A DNA stretch of 16,392 nt from CAIVAT01 sp964387205 (GTDB lineage: Bacteria; Bacteroidota; Bacteroidia; Bacteroidales; FEN-979), in NCBI GenBank assembly GCA_964387205.1, contig CAYLVY010000085.1:1-16392 (forward strand), given 5' to 3'. Positions 14,954 through 16,392 of the stretch are shown here, in pieces (within the stretch, counting starts at the first letter, position 1; each line of letters starts with the position of its first letter). The notes beneath the pieces were generated by a model that saw nothing but the letters and a program-made list of their open reading frames with translations, made no database searches and was not told where the DNA came from. The position numbers and the translations under genes are program-made.

Positions 14954-16392
14954 ATGAAGATAAAACTTACCATCGCTTTTATTTTTGTATTGATAAGCTG
15001 CCGGTTTTCGGTCGTTGCCCAGGTTTCGATCAGCCATGATAACAGCTCGCCGGACCCATCCGCCATGCTGGACGTAATGTCTGATTCTCTGGGAATTCTG
15101 ATACCCCGGATAAATCTTATTTCAGCAGTGGATCCCTCCCCCCTTCAACTTCCGGTGGAAACGGGATTGCTGGTTTACAACACATCCTGGAGCGGTTTCT
15201 CATCATCGTTGGTGGTACCGGGATTTTACTTTTGGAATGGATTCAGGTGGCAACCATGGGCGATGCCGGGAGGAATCACCCCGGGCGATATGCTTTATTG
15301 GAGTGGATCCTCCTGGCTCATTCTTCCGATAGGAGTTCCGATGGAAAAACTCGTCTTTTGTGACAGCATACCGGTTTGGGGTGGGTGTGTGCCCAGGGTG
15401 GAGACCGCGGACCCTATAGTTATCCTTAGTGATCATGCAATGACGGGTGGTATGGTACTGAATGAAGGTGGTAACCAGGTAACGCTGCGAGGTGTTTGCT
15501 GGAGTACACAACCGGAACCTTCATTATCCGGCAGACACACCCATGACGGAGAAGGCAGGGGTGCATTCACAAGTCAGATGGATAGCCTGAGCGCCAGTAC
15601 TCAATATTTTTACAGGGCTTATGCTGTCAATACAAAAGGTACCGCGTACGGCCAGGAGAAGTCCTTTGTGACCCCACTCAATTCATACGCCCCGGTTGCA
15701 AAAGTGATCAGTCAGGAGGGATGCGAAAATACTATGGTTGATATCCCGGTTCAGGTTAATCGCTTCTTCTCTATCGGCCGATTCGTTTTGACCCTGCAAT
15801 ATGACCCTGCGAAAATCGATCCTGTCGAAGTGTTGAATACCTCAGAATTTCCTGGTTTTTCTTTCAGTGATTCATTACCTTCGAGATTGATTATCAGAGG
15901 AAATGCCTCTTCATCAGGCATTACCTTACCCGATAGTTCAACCCTCTTTACCATGAGGTTTTCCCTGCTCGATGATACCTCCGCCATTACTTGGATTACG
16001 GAACTGGATTCGTGCAGTTACAGGGGATACCCGGACAATAACCTGTTAAAACAGGATCCTGACTCGAGTTATTATATCGATGGACGACTGGTGGTACGCA
16101 AAACAGTTAATGTCGGGATATCCATCCAGGCATCTGCCCAGACCATCTGCCAGGGTAACCAGGTTACCTTTCAGGCCACCCCCGTAAATGGAGGAACCTC
16201 CCCGCAATATCAATGGATATTGAACAATGTAAACCTGACGGGCGCTACGAATAGCACATTCACATACATCCCTGCCAACGGGGATAAAGTAGCCTGTCGC
16301 CTCACATCCAATGAAATATGTACCTCCGGAAATCAAGCCACATCGGATATCATCACCATGACCGTCAACCCGGCCCTTCCGGTCAGTATATC
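14954..16392 (+). CDS. Large secreted modular surface protein (FN3-, cohesin- and Ig-like domains), 3' end outside the window
   Basis: From ATG 14954 the frame stays open to the last base, giving 479 residues of a longer protein. Residues 1-23 form a signal peptide ending at VVAQ; a lipobox-like LISC at 13-16 is an alternative. Residues 24-145 follow the N-terminal layout common in Bacteroidota surface proteins: SSPDPSAMLDV, then GILIPRI, GLLVYNT, FYFWNGFRW, GDMLYWSG-SW and a final CDSIPVWGGC. Residues about 149-240 resemble an FN3-like domain (GVCWSTQPEPS, then YRAYAVNTKGTAYG). Residues about 244-383 resemble a cohesin-like domain (FVLTLQYDPAKIDPVEV, then ITWITELDSCSY). An Ig-like repeat begins near 385 (TICQGNQVTFQATPVNGG, then YQWILN). 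More Ig-like repeats and a type IX secretion sorting domain may follow beyond the window, but this is inference. Its role, probably adhesion or surface display, is not shown. Confidence 0.85.
   Translation, partial: MKIKLTIAFIFVLISCRFSVVAQVSISHDNSSPDPSAMLDVMSDSLGILIPRINLISAVDPSPLQLPVETGLLVYNTSWSGFSSSLVVPGFYFWNGFRWQPWAMPGGITPGDMLYWSGSSWLILPIGVPMEKLVFCDSIPVWGGCVPRVETADPIVILSDHAMTGGMVLNEGGNQVTLRGVCWSTQPEPSLSGRHTHDGEGRGAFTSQMDSLSASTQYFYRAYAVNTKGTAYGQEKSFVTPLNSYAPVAKVISQEGCENTMVDIPVQVNRFFSIGRFVLTLQYDPAKIDPVEVLNTSEFPGFSFSDSLPSRLIIRGNASSSGITLPDSSTLFTMRFSLLDDTSAITWITELDSCSYRGYPDNNLLKQDPDSSYYIDGRLVVRKTVNVGISIQASAQTICQGNQVTFQATPVNGGTSPQYQWILNNVNLTGATNSTFTYIPANGDKVACRLTSNEICTSGNQATSDIITMTVNPALPVSI

Noticed and set aside
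16154..16168. Inverted repeat GGTAACC-A-GGTTACC in the surface-protein gene
   Set aside because: It is within coding sequence for GNQVT with a one-base spacer. No operator context is seen, so it is probably fortuitous.

Overview
The window looks like a chromosomal segment of a Bacteroidota bacterium, most likely Bacteroidales-like. The evidence is the roughly balanced base composition, the near absence of Shine-Dalgarno sequences, several matches to the Bacteroidota -7 promoter element TAnnTTTG, and the protein families present: an M49 DPP III lipoprotein of bacterial type, a LysM/periplasmic-binding-protein fusion, a DUF3108 protein, and a large secreted protein with the N-terminal layout common in Bacteroidota surface proteins. 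No RNA gene, insertion sequence, integrase, phage gene or CRISPR array was seen. Coding density is very high and the only sizeable non-coding stretch is 14735-14953.

Left part (1-9265, all plus strand). A leucine-rich-repeat protein cut by the left edge is followed by a 2-phosphosulfolactate phosphatase (ComB family), an exported dipeptidyl peptidase III, a secreted M23 metallopeptidase with an obligatory TTG start, GMP synthase (guaA) and a LysM plus type 1 periplasmic-binding-fold protein. Gaps are 3 to 45 bases. The first four genes look like one transcription unit; guaA has its own -7 element almost touching its ATG. Three products in this run are exported and concern the envelope or peptides (DPP III, M23, LysM-PBP). 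guaA and comB are metabolic.

Middle and right part (9262-14734, all minus strand). Reading in the direction of transcription, an APC-type amino-acid permease, a DUF3108 envelope protein and two GT4-like glycosyltransferases form a tight cluster. Two of the three junctions are 4-base ATGA overlaps. A tandem-domain universal stress protein follows with its own promoter, which lies inside the 3' end of the last glycosyltransferase gene. The stress-protein gene and the LysM gene converge and share the four bases TTAA at their stop codons.

Right edge. A divergent AT-rich intergenic region (14735-14953) leads into a large secreted modular protein (signal peptide, Bacteroidota-type N-terminal region, FN3-like, cohesin-like and Ig-like domains). 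It stays open through the last base, so its C-terminus, where a type IX sorting domain might be expected, is not visible.

No clearly undescribed multi-gene system is visible. The features that most deserve follow-up are the higher-order repeat with conserved WW-N6-W inserts in the LRR protein, the truncated surface protein, and the permease/DUF3108/glycosyltransferase cluster.
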